Below, piece after piece: positions 22,799 to 31,068 of a stretch of DNA of 64,000 nt. Origin of the DNA: Streptomyces shenzhenensis (GTDB taxonomy: Bacteria; Actinomycetota; Actinomycetes; Streptomycetales; Streptomycetaceae). The position numbers and the translations under genes are program-made. The stretch is taken from the NCBI RefSeq assembly GCF_021462265.1, contig NZ_JAJONF010000022.1:62001-126000 (forward strand). Reading direction: 5' to 3'. Within the stretch, counting starts at the first letter, position 1. The number at the start of each line of letters is the position of its first letter. Under the pieces are notes generated by a model. That model was given only the letters and a program-made list of their open reading frames with translations, did not search any database and was not told the DNA's origin.

Positions 22799-24277
22799 GT
22801 GCACCGCAGAATCCTCGCGCCGGCCGCCCTCGCGGCGGCTTCCCTGCTGCTGGCGATCCCGGCATCGGCCGCGAGCTACAGCCCCGGCGCACCGGGCATC
22901 GGCGACCCCTACTACCCGTACTACGGCAACGGCGGTTACGACGTCTCCCACTACGACCTCCGGTTGCAGTACCAGCCGGCCACCGACGAACTGGCCGGTA
23001 CGGCGACGATCCTGGCGCGCACCACGCAGGACCTGTCCAGCTTCGACCTGGACTTCCTGCTGGACGTGAGCGAGGTGCGGGTCAACGGGGTGAAGGCGGA
23101 CTTCGCCACATCCGGCCAGCACGAACTGGTGGTCACGCCCAGGTCGCCGCTGGCGAAGGGCACACCGGTCACCGTCGTCGTCCGCTACAGCGGGGTGCCG
23201 TCGACGAAGAGCGCGTACGGCTTCGACACGTGGCACCGCACACCGGACGGGGCGGTCGCGGCGGACGAGCCCGAGTCGGCCTGGTGGTGGTTCCCGAGCA
23301 ACGACCACCCGCTGGACAAGGCGACCTACGACGTGTCCGTGGCCGTCCCCGACGGCACCCAGGTCATCTCCAACGGCCTGCTCCAGTCGTCGAGTTCGCA
23401 GCGCGGCTGGACCCGGTACAACTGGCGGCAGAACAAACCGCAGGCGACCTATCTGGCCACACTGGCGGTCGGGAGGTTCGACATCACGACGAGCACCTCC
23501 GAGGGCGGCGTTCCCGTCGTCAACGCCTACAGCAGGGACCTCGGTGACAACGACGGGGCGGCGCGGGCGAGCGTGGAGCGCACCGGGGAGCTCGTCGACT
23601 GGCTCTCCGGCTACTTCGGGCCATATCCCTTCAGCTCGGCCGGCGGCTACGTGCCCAACACCACCACCGGGTACGCGCTGGAGACACAGACCCGCGTCTA
23701 CTACAGCCCCAGGCAGTTCGCGAACGGCGCCAACACCTCCGTGGTCGTGCACGAACTGGCGCACCAGTGGTACGGCGACGACGTATCCCTCAAGGGCTGG
23801 AAGGACATCTGGCTCAACGAGGGCTTCGCCCGCTATGCGCAGTGGCTGTGGTCCGAGCACGAGGGCGAGGGCACGACGCAGGAACTCGCCGACTACGTGT
23901 ACGCCTCCCATCCGGCCGACGACGCGTTCTGGACGGTGAAGCCGGGGGATCCCGGCCCCGACGACCAGTTCGACCTCGCTGTCTACGACCGGGGGGCGCT
24001 GGCGGTGCAGGCGCTGCGGAACGCGGTCGGGGACGACGCGTTCTTCGCGATTCTGCGGGGCTGGCCGAAGGAACACGCTTATGGGAACGCTTCGGTGGCC
24101 GACTTCGAGGAGTACGCCGAGCACGTGTCGGGGAAGTCGCTGGCGGGGTTGTTCGACACGTGGCTGTTCCAGCCGACGAAGCCGGCGGCGCCCGCGCGCG
24201 TGGCGGTGAAGACCGTGGGGCATGTCGCGCAGCCCAAGTCCTGGAAGCGGATCGAGGCTACGAACGACGTGCACTAG
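22799..24277 (+). CDS. Secreted M1-family metallopeptidase
   Basis: This 492-residue zinc aminopeptidase-like protein has a cleavable signal peptide (MHRRILAPAALAAASLLLAI, then PASAAS). The zinc site HELAHQW is at about residue 317 and the third ligand is in NEGFARY about 20 residues later. The substrate-side motif is TTTGYALETQTR in place of the canonical GAMEN, so exopeptidase specificity may differ. It is shorter than cytosolic PepN (about 850 residues) because the C-terminal helical domain is missing, as in other secreted Streptomyces M1 proteins. The GTG start has GGAG 6 bases upstream. It probably acts outside the cell on peptides. Confidence 0.92.
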   Translation: MHRRILAPAALAAASLLLAIPASAASYSPGAPGIGDPYYPYYGNGGYDVSHYDLRLQYQPATDELAGTATILARTTQDLSSFDLDFLLDVSEVRVNGVKADFATSGQHELVVTPRSPLAKGTPVTVVVRYSGVPSTKSAYGFDTWHRTPDGAVAADEPESAWWWFPSNDHPLDKATYDVSVAVPDGTQVISNGLLQSSSSQRGWTRYNWRQNKPQATYLATLAVGRFDITTSTSEGGVPVVNAYSRDLGDNDGAARASVERTGELVDWLSGYFGPYPFSSAGGYVPNTTTGYALETQTRVYYSPRQFANGANTSVVVHELAHQWYGDDVSLKGWKDIWLNEGFARYAQWLWSEHEGEGTTQELADYVYASHPADDAFWTVKPGDPGPDDQFDLAVYDRGALAVQALRNAVGDDAFFAILRGWPKEHAYGNASVADFEEYAEHVSGKSLAGLFDTWLFQPTKPAAPARVAVKTVGHVAQPKSWKRIEATNDVH

Positions 24278-24283
24278 GCGGTT

Positions 24284-24342
24284 CGCCGGGCGCGGCGGCC
24301 GGTGGCCGCGGGCCGGCCGTGGCTGCGCGCGCCCGCCCGGCG
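24284..24342 (+). terminator. Long GC hairpin after the M1 peptidase gene
   Basis: Arms CGCCGGGCG (24284-24292) and CGCCCGGCG (24334-24342) are perfect complements 7 bases after the stop. The enclosed 41 bases contain further GC palindromes. A terminator is likely. Confidence 0.4.
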
Positions 24343-24387
24343 GAGCCGCAGGATGCCGCGTGCTCGCGCGTCCCGCGCACATCCCGG

Positions 24388-24408
24388 TGTCACAGTGCCG
24401 GTGTGACA
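24388..24408. promoter_or_regulatory. Inverted repeat, probable MerR autoregulatory operator
   Basis: TGTCACA and TGTGACA are perfect inverted arms separated by 7 bases, ending 15 bases before the ATG of the MerR gene. A possible -10 (GATACT) follows immediately, so the regulator would sit in the promoter spacer in the usual MerR manner. Confidence 0.55.
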
Positions 24409-24423
24409 GCGATACTGCTGCAC

Positions 24424-25131
24424 ATGACGACCGACACCGACGGCGGCTCCGGGGAGCCCGCGCTCACCATCGACGAGCTGGCCGCGCGGGCCGGCACCAC
24501 GGTCCGCACGGTCCGCTTCTACGGCACCAAGGGGCTGCTCCCGCCGCCGGTGATCGGTCCGCGGCGGGTGGGCCACTACGGGCGGGACCACCTGGCCCGG
24601 CTGGCGCTGATCGAGGAGTTGCAGCACCAGGGCATGACACTGGCGGCGATCGAGCGCTATCTGCGGCGGCTGCCGCCCGGCCTGAGCCACCACGACCTGG
24701 CCATCCACCGGGCCGCGGTGGCCTCCTGGGCCCCGGACACCGAGGAGACGGTGACAGCCGCGGAGCTGCGGCGGCGGGCCGGGCGGCCGCTGGCCGAGGA
24801 GGACGTCGAACGGCTCGTCGCCATGGACGTCGTACGGCCCGAGGGCGACGCCTACCGTCTCGACCCCGGCCTGTTCCGGCTCGGCGTACAGCTCCTCGAC
24901 GTGCCGCTGTCCGAGAAGGCGATCCTGGCCGCGCGCACGGTCCTGACCGAGCACGCCCGGGCGGCCGCGCACGAGCTGTCCCAGCTGTTCCGGGCCGAGG
25001 TCGCGGAGCGGACCGAGGCGGACGTGAAGTCCCTGTCCGCCCACATGCAGCCACTGGTGGTCCAGGCACTGCTGACGGCCTTCCAGCGGTCGCTCAGCGC
25101 GGAGGTCCGCCAGTGGCTCGCGGGCCCCTGA
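24424..25131 (+). CDS. MerR family transcriptional regulator
   Basis: This 235-residue regulator has an N-terminal winged helix: LTIDELAARAGTTVRTVRFY, then PPVIGPRRVGHYGRDHLARL and IEELQHQGMTLAAIERYLRR. A long helical effector domain replaces the usual dimerisation helix and includes a second predicted winged-helix-like region (AEEDVERLVAMDVVRPEGD). No Cys cluster for metal sensing is present. Actinobacterial MerR proteins of this length often control acyl-CoA or fatty-acid metabolism genes, and a fadB/fadA operon follows convergently 36 bases away. The ATG at 24424 fits the inverted repeat at 24388-24408. Target genes are inference. Confidence 0.9.
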   Translation: MTTDTDGGSGEPALTIDELAARAGTTVRTVRFYGTKGLLPPPVIGPRRVGHYGRDHLARLALIEELQHQGMTLAAIERYLRRLPPGLSHHDLAIHRAAVASWAPDTEETVTAAELRRRAGRPLAEEDVERLVAMDVVRPEGDAYRLDPGLFRLGVQLLDVPLSEKAILAARTVLTEHARAAAHELSQLFRAEVAERTEADVKSLSAHMQPLVVQALLTAFQRSLSAEVRQWLAGP

Positions 25132-25167
25132 GAAGGGCCCGCTCCGCGCACCCGGCCCGGTGCCGGC

Positions 25168-27399
25168 TCAGCGGCCGTCCGTGAAGGTCTCCCCCCGCTC
25201 CGCCTTCGCCAGCAGCAGCGCGGGCGGGGTGAACCGCTCGCCGTAGGTGTCGGCGAGTTCACGCGCGCGTGCCACGAAGCCGGGCAGGCCTGCACCCGCC
25301 CCGCCGTAGGCGCCGTAGCCGTTGATGTACTGGAGGACGCCGCCGGTCCAGCCCGGGAAGCCGATGCCGAAGAGCGAGCCGATGTTGGCGTCGGCGACCG
25401 AGGTGAGGACGCCCTCCTCCAGGAGGCGGACCGTGTCGAGGGCCTCGGCGAAGAGCATCCGCTCCTGCATGTCCCGGAACGGGATCTGGTGGCCGGCCTT
25501 CGTGCTGTGCTTGCCCGGGGGGCGACCCCCGGAACCCCCGAAATGCTCGCGCAGGCCGGGCCACAGGGCGGTCCGGCTGCCGTCCTCGGCGTAGTCGTAG
25601 AAGCCCGCTCCCCCGCTGCGGCCGGGGCGGCCGAACTCGTCGACCATGCGGTCGATGACCGCCTCGGCGGGGTGCGGGGTCCAGGTGCCGCCGGCCTCCT
25701 CGACGGCCCGCCGCGACTCGCGGCGGATCTTCTGGGGCAGCGTGAGGGTCAGCTCGTCCATCAGGGAGAGCACCTTGGCCGGGTAGCCGGCCTGGGCCGC
25801 CGCCTGCTCGACCGAGGCGGGCTCGATGCCCTCGCCGACCATGGCGACGCCCTCGTTGATGAAGTGGCCGATCACCCGCGAGGTGAAGAAGCCGCGCGAG
25901 TCGTTGACGACGATCGGCGTCTTGTTGATCTGCCGGACCAGGTCGAAGGCGCGGGCCAGGGCCTCGTCGCCGGTGCGCTCGCCCCTGATGATCTCGACGA
26001 GCGGCATCTTGTCGACGGGCGAGAAGAAGTGCAGGCCGATGAAGTCGCTCTGGCGCTCGACGCCCTCGGCGAGGGCGGTGATGGGGAGCGTGGAGGTGTT
26101 GGAGCAGAGCAGGGCGTCGGGGGCGACGACGGACTCGATCTCCTGGAAGACCTTGTGCTTGAGAGCGGTGTCCTCGAAGACGGCCTCGATGACCGCGTCG
26201 CAGCCGGCCAGGTCCTGCGGGTCCGCGGTGGGCGTGATCCGCGCGAGCAGCGCGTCCGCCTTCTCCTGGCTGGTACGGCCCTTGGCGACGGCTTTGGCGC
26301 AGAGCTTCTCGGAGTAGCCCTTGCCCTTGCGGGCGGCCTCGGCCGAGACGTCCTTGAGGACGACGTCGATGCCCGCGCGGGCGCACGAGTAGGCGATGCC
26401 GGCGCCCATCATGCCCGCGCCGAGGACGGCGACCTTGGTGACCTTGCGGGGCTCGACGCCCCGCGGCCGGTTGGCGCCGGAGTTGACGGCCTGGAGGTCG
26501 AAGAAGAACGCCTGGATCATGTTCTTCGAGATCTGCCCGGCGGCCAGCTCCACGAAGTAGCGGGCCTCGATGACCTGGGCGGTCTCGAAGTCGACCTGGC
26601 TGCCCTCGACGGCGGCGGCGAGGATGCGGCGCGGCGCCGGGTAGGGGGCGTTGTTGGTCTGCTTGCGCAGGGTCGCCGGGAAGGCGGGCAGGTTGGCCGC
26701 GAACTTGGGGTTGGCGGGCGTGCCGCCGGGGATCCGGTAGCCCGGCGTGTCCCAGGGCTGCCGGGACTCGGGGTTGGCGTCGATGAACGCGCGGGCCTTG
26801 GCCAGCAGCTCTTCGGGGGTCGCGGCCACCTCGTGGATGAGCCCGTTCTCCAGCGCGCGCGTGGCGTTGTACTGGGTGCCCTGCAGGAGGACCTTCAGCA
26901 GCGCGTCGGCGATGCCGAGGAGGCGCACGGTGCGGACGACTCCGCCGCCGCCGGGGAGCAGGCCGAGGGTGACCTCGGGGCAGCCGATCTTGGTGCCGGG
27001 GGTGTCGAGGGCGACGCGGTGGTGGCAGGCGAGGGTGAGTTCGAAGCCGCCGCCGAGGGCCGCGCCGTTGATCGCCGCGACGACCGGCTTGCCCAGGGTC
27101 TCGATGCGGCGCAGATCGCGCTTGACGGCGAGGCCGCCGTCGAAGAGGTCCTGGGCGGTCTCGGGGGTGACCCGGATGAGGTCGCGCAGGTCGCCGCCGG
27201 CGAAGAAGGTCTTCTTGGCGGAGGTGAAGACGATCCCGCGGATCGAGTCCTGCTCGGCCTCCAGGCGGTCGGTGACCGCAGCGAGGGACGCGGCGAAGGC
27301 CGCGTTCATGGTGTTGGCGGACTGGTCGGGGTCGTCCAGGACGAGCGTGACGACGCCGGTGTCGTCCTGTTCCCAGCGGATGGTGGTGCTCTCGGTCAT
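25168..27399 (-). CDS. fadB: Multifunctional fatty-acid oxidation enzyme (enoyl-CoA hydratase / 3-hydroxyacyl-CoA dehydrogenase)
   Basis: This 743-residue alpha-subunit-type protein joins two beta-oxidation steps. Residues 1-190 are a crotonase domain with oxyanion-hole segments FFAGGDLRD and NGAALGGGFELTLACHH and the catalytic region CPEVTLGLLPGGGG. Residues about 325-500 bind NAD through VAVLGAGMMGAGIAYSCARA and carry the dehydrogenase motif FIGLHFFSPVDKMPLVEII. Two C-terminal 3HCDH domains follow, ending with GYGAYGG. It should work with the thiolase encoded just upstream. The ATG at 27399 has GGAG 8 bases before it. The gap to the thiolase gene is 39 bases, so they are one operon. Confidence 0.95.
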   Translation of the reverse strand: MTESTTIRWEQDDTGVVTLVLDDPDQSANTMNAAFAASLAAVTDRLEAEQDSIRGIVFTSAKKTFFAGGDLRDLIRVTPETAQDLFDGGLAVKRDLRRIETLGKPVVAAINGAALGGGFELTLACHHRVALDTPGTKIGCPEVTLGLLPGGGGVVRTVRLLGIADALLKVLLQGTQYNATRALENGLIHEVAATPEELLAKARAFIDANPESRQPWDTPGYRIPGGTPANPKFAANLPAFPATLRKQTNNAPYPAPRRILAAAVEGSQVDFETAQVIEARYFVELAAGQISKNMIQAFFFDLQAVNSGANRPRGVEPRKVTKVAVLGAGMMGAGIAYSCARAGIDVVLKDVSAEAARKGKGYSEKLCAKAVAKGRTSQEKADALLARITPTADPQDLAGCDAVIEAVFEDTALKHKVFQEIESVVAPDALLCSNTSTLPITALAEGVERQSDFIGLHFFSPVDKMPLVEIIRGERTGDEALARAFDLVRQINKTPIVVNDSRGFFTSRVIGHFINEGVAMVGEGIEPASVEQAAAQAGYPAKVLSLMDELTLTLPQKIRRESRRAVEEAGGTWTPHPAEAVIDRMVDEFGRPGRSGGAGFYDYAEDGSRTALWPGLREHFGGSGGRPPGKHSTKAGHQIPFRDMQERMLFAEALDTVRLLEEGVLTSVADANIGSLFGIGFPGWTGGVLQYINGYGAYGGAGAGLPGFVARARELADTYGERFTPPALLLAKAERGETFTDGR

Positions 27400-27438
27400 G
27401 TGAGGGTCTCCGTGAGGTCTCTTGGTTCCGCCGGGGTT

Positions 27439-28653
27439 TCAGACGCGCTCGACGATGGTGGCGATGCCCATGCCGCCGCCCACGCACAGGGTGGCGAGGC
27501 CGTAGCGCTTGTCCTGGCGCTCCAGTTCGTCGACGAGCGAGCCGAGGATCATCGCGCCGGTGGCGCCGAGGGGGTGGCCGAGGGCGATGGCGCCGCCGTT
27601 GACGTTGACCTTGTCCAGGGACAGGCCCATGTCCCGCGCGAAGCGCAGGACGACCGCCGCGAACGCCTCGTTGATCTCGACCAGGTCGATGTCGTCGATG
27701 GTCAGGCCGGCCTTGGCGAGGGCCTTGCGGGTGGCGGGGGCGGGGCCGGTGAGCATGATGGTCGGCTCGGAGCCGGAGACGGCGGCCGAGACGATCCGCG
27801 CGCGCGGGGTGAGGCCGTAGCGCTCGCCGATCTCCTTGGAGCCGATGGCGACCAGGGAGGCGCCGTCGACGATGCCGGAGGAGTTGCCCGCGTGGTGGAC
27901 GTGGTCGATCCGCTCGACCCAGTGGTACTTCTGCAGCGCGACCGCGTCGAAGCCGCCCAGTTCGCCGATGTCGGCGAAGGAGGGCTTCAGCCTGGCGAGC
28001 GAGTCGGCGGTGGTGCCGGGACGCAGGTGCTCGTCGTGGTCGAGGACGACCAGGCCCGCGCGGTCCTTCACGGGGACCACGGAACGGTCGAAGCGGCCCT
28101 CCTTCCAGGCGGTCGCCGCGCGTTCCTGGGAGAGCGCCGCGTACTCGTCGACGTCCCGCCGGGAGAAGCCCTCGATGGTGGCGATCAGGTCGGCGCCGAT
28201 GCCCTGCGGCACGAAGTTGACGGCCAGGTTGGTCATCGGGTCGTTGAACCAGGCGCCGCCGTCCGAGGCCATCGGCACCCGGGACATGGACTCGACGCCG
28301 CCCGCGAGAACGAGGTCCTCGAAGCCCGAACGGACCTTGGCGGCGGCCATGTTGACAGCCTCCAGACCGGACGCGCAGAAGCGGTTCTCCTGCACGCCGG
28401 CGACCGTGTCCGGCAGCCCGGCGGCGATCGCGGCGATCCGGGCGATGTCGGAGCCCTGGTCGCCCACCGGGCCGACGACACCGAGCACGATGTCGTCGAT
28501 GGCTGCCGGGTCGAGGCCGGGGAAGCGGTCACGGATCTCGTGGATGAGTCCGACGACCAGATCGATGGGCTTCGTGCCGTGCAGGGCGCCGTTCGCCTTG
28601 CCGCGGCCGCGCGGGGTGCGGATCGCGTCGTACAGGTACGCTTCGGTGCTCAC
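27439..28653 (-). CDS. fadA: Acetyl-CoA C-acyltransferase (thiolase)
   Basis: This 404-residue thiolase cleaves 3-ketoacyl-CoA in the last step of beta-oxidation. The acyl-enzyme Cys is in ENRFCASGLEAVNMAA near residue 92. The catalytic His is in GGAIALGHPLGATGAM near 352 and the second Cys is in TLCVGGGMGIA near 386. The GTG at 28653 (VSTEAYLYDAIRTP) has GAAAGG 7 bases upstream. A TTG at 28668 is possible but has no site of its own. It forms an operon with fadB downstream and an LLM oxidoreductase and CaiB gene upstream. This suggests oxidation of branched or sterol-like acyl chains. Confidence 0.94.
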   Translation of the reverse strand: MSTEAYLYDAIRTPRGRGKANGALHGTKPIDLVVGLIHEIRDRFPGLDPAAIDDIVLGVVGPVGDQGSDIARIAAIAAGLPDTVAGVQENRFCASGLEAVNMAAAKVRSGFEDLVLAGGVESMSRVPMASDGGAWFNDPMTNLAVNFVPQGIGADLIATIEGFSRRDVDEYAALSQERAATAWKEGRFDRSVVPVKDRAGLVVLDHDEHLRPGTTADSLARLKPSFADIGELGGFDAVALQKYHWVERIDHVHHAGNSSGIVDGASLVAIGSKEIGERYGLTPRARIVSAAVSGSEPTIMLTGPAPATRKALAKAGLTIDDIDLVEINEAFAAVVLRFARDMGLSLDKVNVNGGAIALGHPLGATGAMILGSLVDELERQDKRYGLATLCVGGGMGIATIVERV

Positions 28654-28712
28654 TGACAAGCCTTTCAAGGAGGGTTTTCGCGCGGTGGGGGCAGAGCCGG
28701 TCTCCGGCCGGC

Positions 28713-29726
28713 TCAGAGCCAGTTCTTGACGGTCTCGACCAGCCGGGCCGGGTCCGGGCCGACGGGGGCGATCTCCAGCATGGTCACGCCGGCCTCCCGG
28801 AAGGCGGCGATGCGGTCACGGACGTACCCCTTTGGACCACACAGGGATATGAGCTCGCAGAACTCGTCGGGTACGGCCGCCTCGGCCTCCTTCTTGCGGC
28901 CGGAGAGGTACAGCTCCTGGATGAGCCGGGCCTCCTTCTCGTAGCCGTAGGCGACGGCGAGGTCGTTGTAGAAGTTCTTGCCGGGGGCGCCCATGCCGCC
29001 GACGTACAGGGCGATCCGGGGGCGGGCCAGGTCGCGGACGGCGGCCGCGTCCTCGCCGATGGCGAGCAGGCCGCCGGCGACGATCTTCAGCTCGCCGAGG
29101 GCCGGGTCCCGGCGGGCGGCGCCCTCTGCCAGCGGGGTCCCCCAGACCTGGTGGGCCTTCTCGGGGATGAACAGGGTGGGCAGCCAGCCGTCGGCGATCT
29201 CGGCGGTCATCCGGACGTTGGCGGGTCCGAGGGAGGCGACGTAGATCGGGACATCGGGGCGGACCGGCTTGGTGAGGATCTTCAGGGGCTTCCCGAGGCC
29301 GCCCGGGCGGGGCATGTCGGTGATGCCGTGGTGGTCGATGACCTCGCGGCGCAGGATCCGCCGGGTCAGCTCGATCGTCTCGCGGGTACGGCCGAGGGGC
29401 TTGTCGTACGCCTTGCCGTGCCAGCCCTCGACCACCTGCGGGCCGGAGGCGCCGAGGCCGATGATCGCGCGGCCGCCGGAGATCGCGTCGAGGCCGGCGG
29501 CCGTCTGGGCGATGAGGGCGGGGGTGCGGGAGTAGACGTTGAGGATCGCGGAGCCGATCTTCATCCGTTCGGTACGGGCGGCCAGGTAGCCCATGATCGT
29601 GGGCGAGTCGAAGCCGTAGGCCTCCGCCACCCAGACCGCGTCGAGGCCCGCCGACTCCAGCGCGGCCGCCCGGTCGGCCGCCGCACGCGGGTCGCCCGCG
29701 TAGTCGAGGAAGGTCGAGAGCTCCAT
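28713..29726 (-). CDS. LLM class (F420-dependent) oxidoreductase
   Basis: This 337-residue luciferase-like monooxygenase-fold enzyme most likely uses F420. It has the barrel start MELSTFLDYAGDPRAAADRA and the characteristic AAGLDAISGGRAIIGLGASG near residue 95. PIYVASLGPANVRMTAEIAD lies near 170 and the C-terminal VTMLEIAPVGPD closes the barrel. Members next to acyl-CoA genes in mycobacteria and Streptomyces are annotated as acyl-CoA or sterol-side-chain reductases, but the substrate is unknown. Its ATG shares one base with the CaiB stop (TGATG), so the two genes are translationally coupled. Confidence 0.9.
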   Translation of the reverse strand: MELSTFLDYAGDPRAAADRAAALESAGLDAVWVAEAYGFDSPTIMGYLAARTERMKIGSAILNVYSRTPALIAQTAAGLDAISGGRAIIGLGASGPQVVEGWHGKAYDKPLGRTRETIELTRRILRREVIDHHGITDMPRPGGLGKPLKILTKPVRPDVPIYVASLGPANVRMTAEIADGWLPTLFIPEKAHQVWGTPLAEGAARRDPALGELKIVAGGLLAIGEDAAAVRDLARPRIALYVGGMGAPGKNFYNDLAVAYGYEKEARLIQELYLSGRKKEAEAAVPDEFCELISLCGPKGYVRDRIAAFREAGVTMLEIAPVGPDPARLVETVKNWL

Positions 29727-30877
29727 CAGATGCCGTCCTTGTGGTCGTCGTCGAGGAGTGCCGGTACGTCCCAGTCGCGGGCCACCGCGCCGGTGTCGGC
29801 GCCGGGCCGGGCGGGAGGGGTGCGCACGGTCGTGGGGCTCACGGAGAAGCGCGGGGCCGGGGCCGGCTGGGTGATGCCGCCGTGGTCCGTGAAGGTGCCG
29901 CGGGCGGCCAGATGGGGGTGGTGCGGGGCCTCGCGCAGGGAGAGGACGGGGGCCACGCAGGCGTCGGAGCCCTCGAAGACCGCCGTCCACTCGTCCCGGG
30001 TACGGGACTTGAAGCGGGCGGCGACGCGCTCGCGCAGCTCGCCCCAGCGCGTCCAGTCCTTGCGGGCGTCGGCCAGGTCGTCCAGGCCGCCGAGAAGCCG
30101 CAGGAACTCGGCGTAGAACTGCGGCTCCAGGGCGCCGACCGCCATGTGGCGGCCGTCGGCGGTCTCGTAGGTGCCGTAGTACGGGCAGCCGCCGTCCAGC
30201 AGGTTGGCCGCGCGCCGGTCCTGCCAGCCGCCCGCGGCCACCATGGCGTGGATCATCGCGGAGAGGTGCGCGGTGCCGTCCACGATGGCGGCGTCCACGA
30301 CCTGGCCGGTGCCGCCCGCGCGCGCGTGGTGCAGGGCGGCGAGGACGCCGACGACGAGGTAGAGGGAGCCGCCCGCGTAGTCACCGAGCAGGTTGGCGGG
30401 GACGGCCGGGGGTTCGTCGGGGCGGCCGATCATGCCGAGGGTGCCGGTGACGGCGATGTAGGCGATGTCGTGGCCGGCGCGGTGGGCGAGCGGTCCCTGC
30501 TGGCCCCAGCCGGTCATCCGGCCGTAGACCAGGCGGGGGTTGCGGGCGTGGCAGGCCTCGGGGCCGACGCCGAGCCGCTCGGCGACGCCGGGGCGGTAGC
30601 CCTCGATCAGGATGTCCGCGCGGGCGGCCAGGTCGAGGACGCGGGCGGGGCCGTCCGGGGACTTCAGATCGACCAGCACCGAGCGCTTGTTGCGGTTGGT
30701 GACGTCGTACGCCGGGTCGACGCCGAGTCCCGGGCCGCCGGGCCGGTCGACGCGGACCACGTCGGCGCCCAGGTCGGCGAGGAGCATGGCGGCGAAGGGG
30801 CCCGGGCCGATGCCGGCGAGCTCGACCACGCGCACGCCGGAGAGCGGGCCGTGTCCTGGCGTCCCTGCCGTGGTCAT
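29726..30877 (-). CDS. CaiB/BaiF family CoA-transferase, probable alpha-methylacyl-CoA racemase
   Basis: This 383-residue family III CoA-transferase has the N-terminal VRVVELAGIGPGPFAAMLLA and VRVDRPGG. The middle motif NRNKRSVLVDLKSPDGPA follows, with a catalytic-type Asp in PANLLGDYAGGSLYLVVG. That last segment matches alpha-methylacyl-CoA racemases, which invert 2-methylacyl-CoA for beta-oxidation. This fits the fadA/fadB/LLM operon. The ATG at 30877 has a G-rich ribosome site (CTGGGGGC). The gene begins the minus-strand operon and is divergent from the gene at 31069 across 191 bases. Confidence 0.9.
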   Translation of the reverse strand: MTTAGTPGHGPLSGVRVVELAGIGPGPFAAMLLADLGADVVRVDRPGGPGLGVDPAYDVTNRNKRSVLVDLKSPDGPARVLDLAARADILIEGYRPGVAERLGVGPEACHARNPRLVYGRMTGWGQQGPLAHRAGHDIAYIAVTGTLGMIGRPDEPPAVPANLLGDYAGGSLYLVVGVLAALHHARAGGTGQVVDAAIVDGTAHLSAMIHAMVAAGGWQDRRAANLLDGGCPYYGTYETADGRHMAVGALEPQFYAEFLRLLGGLDDLADARKDWTRWGELRERVAARFKSRTRDEWTAVFEGSDACVAPVLSLREAPHHPHLAARGTFTDHGGITQPAPAPRFSVSPTTVRTPPARPGADTGAVARDWDVPALLDDDHKDGI

Positions 30878-30971
30878 GCCGCCCCCAGTCATGTGACACA
30901 ACTGATGTAACACCGATGATGCTAAGAACGCGCTCCCCTGGGCACAAGAGCCAACGAGCACGTGGACGAGC

Positions 30972-30979
30972 AAGCGCTT
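30972..30979. promoter_or_regulatory. AAGCGCTT palindrome in the divergent fad/enoyl-reductase promoter region
   Basis: An 8-bp palindrome with weakly symmetric flanks (AGCAAGCGCTTAGTC) lies between the CaiB gene and the gene at 31069. Similar AGCAAGCGCTTGCT-type operators precede acyl-CoA genes in actinobacteria (recalled, unchecked). It is a candidate for common control of both transcripts. Confidence 0.3.
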
Positions 30980-31068
30980 AGTCAAGATACCCCGCAGGGG
31001 TGCGTCCGCACTCCTCACGCTAGCCTCAGCCACCGACAACGGCGCGGGTTGCACGACCGAGGGGTGTC

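Noticed and set aside
25489..28656. 1055-codon plus-strand frame opposite fadB and fadA
   Set aside because: It is a shadow of two strongly supported minus-strand genes, typical of high-GC DNA.
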